From Chlamydiota bacterium (lineage in GTDB: Bacteria; Chlamydiota; Chlamydiia; Chlamydiales; SM23-39): a DNA stretch of 5,243 nucleotides. Of the stretch, positions 5,221-5,243 are shown piece after piece. Every line of letters begins with the position of its first letter. The first letter of the stretch is position 1. Position numbers and translations under genes: made by a program. The stretch covers positions 1-5,243 of the forward strand of contig DAIDLB010000054.1 of the NCBI GenBank assembly GCA_027449725.1, written 5' to 3'. The notes under the pieces were generated by a model, which worked only from the letters and a program-made list of their open reading frames with translations, ran no database searches and had not been told where the DNA came from.

Positions 5221-5243
5221 ATGTTGCGGTGTTTGACCTGTTT
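5221..5243 (+). CDS. Start of an unknown gene, cut by the right edge
   Basis: ATG 5221 follows a GGAGG site and a plausible promoter, and the frame stays open to the edge, reading MLRCLTC. Only seven full codons are visible, so neither family nor function can be judged. It would be divergent from the Nudix gene. The start call rests on the ribosome site alone. Confidence 0.45.

Overview
The window looks like chromosomal DNA of a Gram-negative bacterium. The main pointer is a CMP-Kdo synthetase (KdsB) family gene, whose sugar product goes into lipopolysaccharide or capsule. Base composition is close to half G+C, and genes are packed with overlaps or very short gaps. Nothing identifies the genus. 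I see no tRNA, rRNA, CRISPR array, insertion sequence or integrase.

Layout, left to right. (1) 1-1595, minus strand: a pentapeptide-repeat protein cut by the left edge, and directly upstream of it an erythromycin-esterase-family hydrolase. They are 22 bp apart and share a plausible sigma70-type promoter at 1624-1652. (2) 1641-3849, minus strand: a tight three-gene operon read as KdsB-like cytidylyltransferase, then histidine-phosphatase-fold protein, then pyruvate-dependent DapA/NanA-type aldolase. The genes overlap by 13 bp and 4 bp. (3) 3878-4651, plus strand: an alpha/beta-hydrolase-fold protein, divergent from the kdsB-like gene with only 28 bp between start codons. (4) 4605-5159, minus strand: a Nudix hydrolase whose 3' end overlaps the hydrolase gene tail to tail by 47 bp. 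(5) 5221 to the right edge, plus strand: the first codons of another gene behind a perfect GGAGG ribosome site.

How they may work together. The three-gene operon has the chemistry for a 2-keto-3-deoxy sugar acid: C-C bond making or breaking with pyruvate, phosphate handling, and activation as a CMP-sugar. It may be an accessory Kdo-like or other ulosonic-acid module rather than housekeeping Kdo synthesis, because each member departs from its textbook family. The aldolase has Leu where DapA has its substrate-binding Arg, the phosphatase has Asn for the second catalytic His, and the cytidylyltransferase has Ala in the QGDE motif. The esterase/pentapeptide pair joins two folds best known from macrolide and quinolone resistance, but its function cannot be fixed from sequence.

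The most striking single observation is that the alpha/beta-hydrolase protein lacks the nucleophile Ser and apparently the catalytic His. Two proteins of this window therefore carry altered active sites in otherwise well-preserved folds. None of this proves a new system. The three-gene operon and the serine-less hydrolase are the best places to look.
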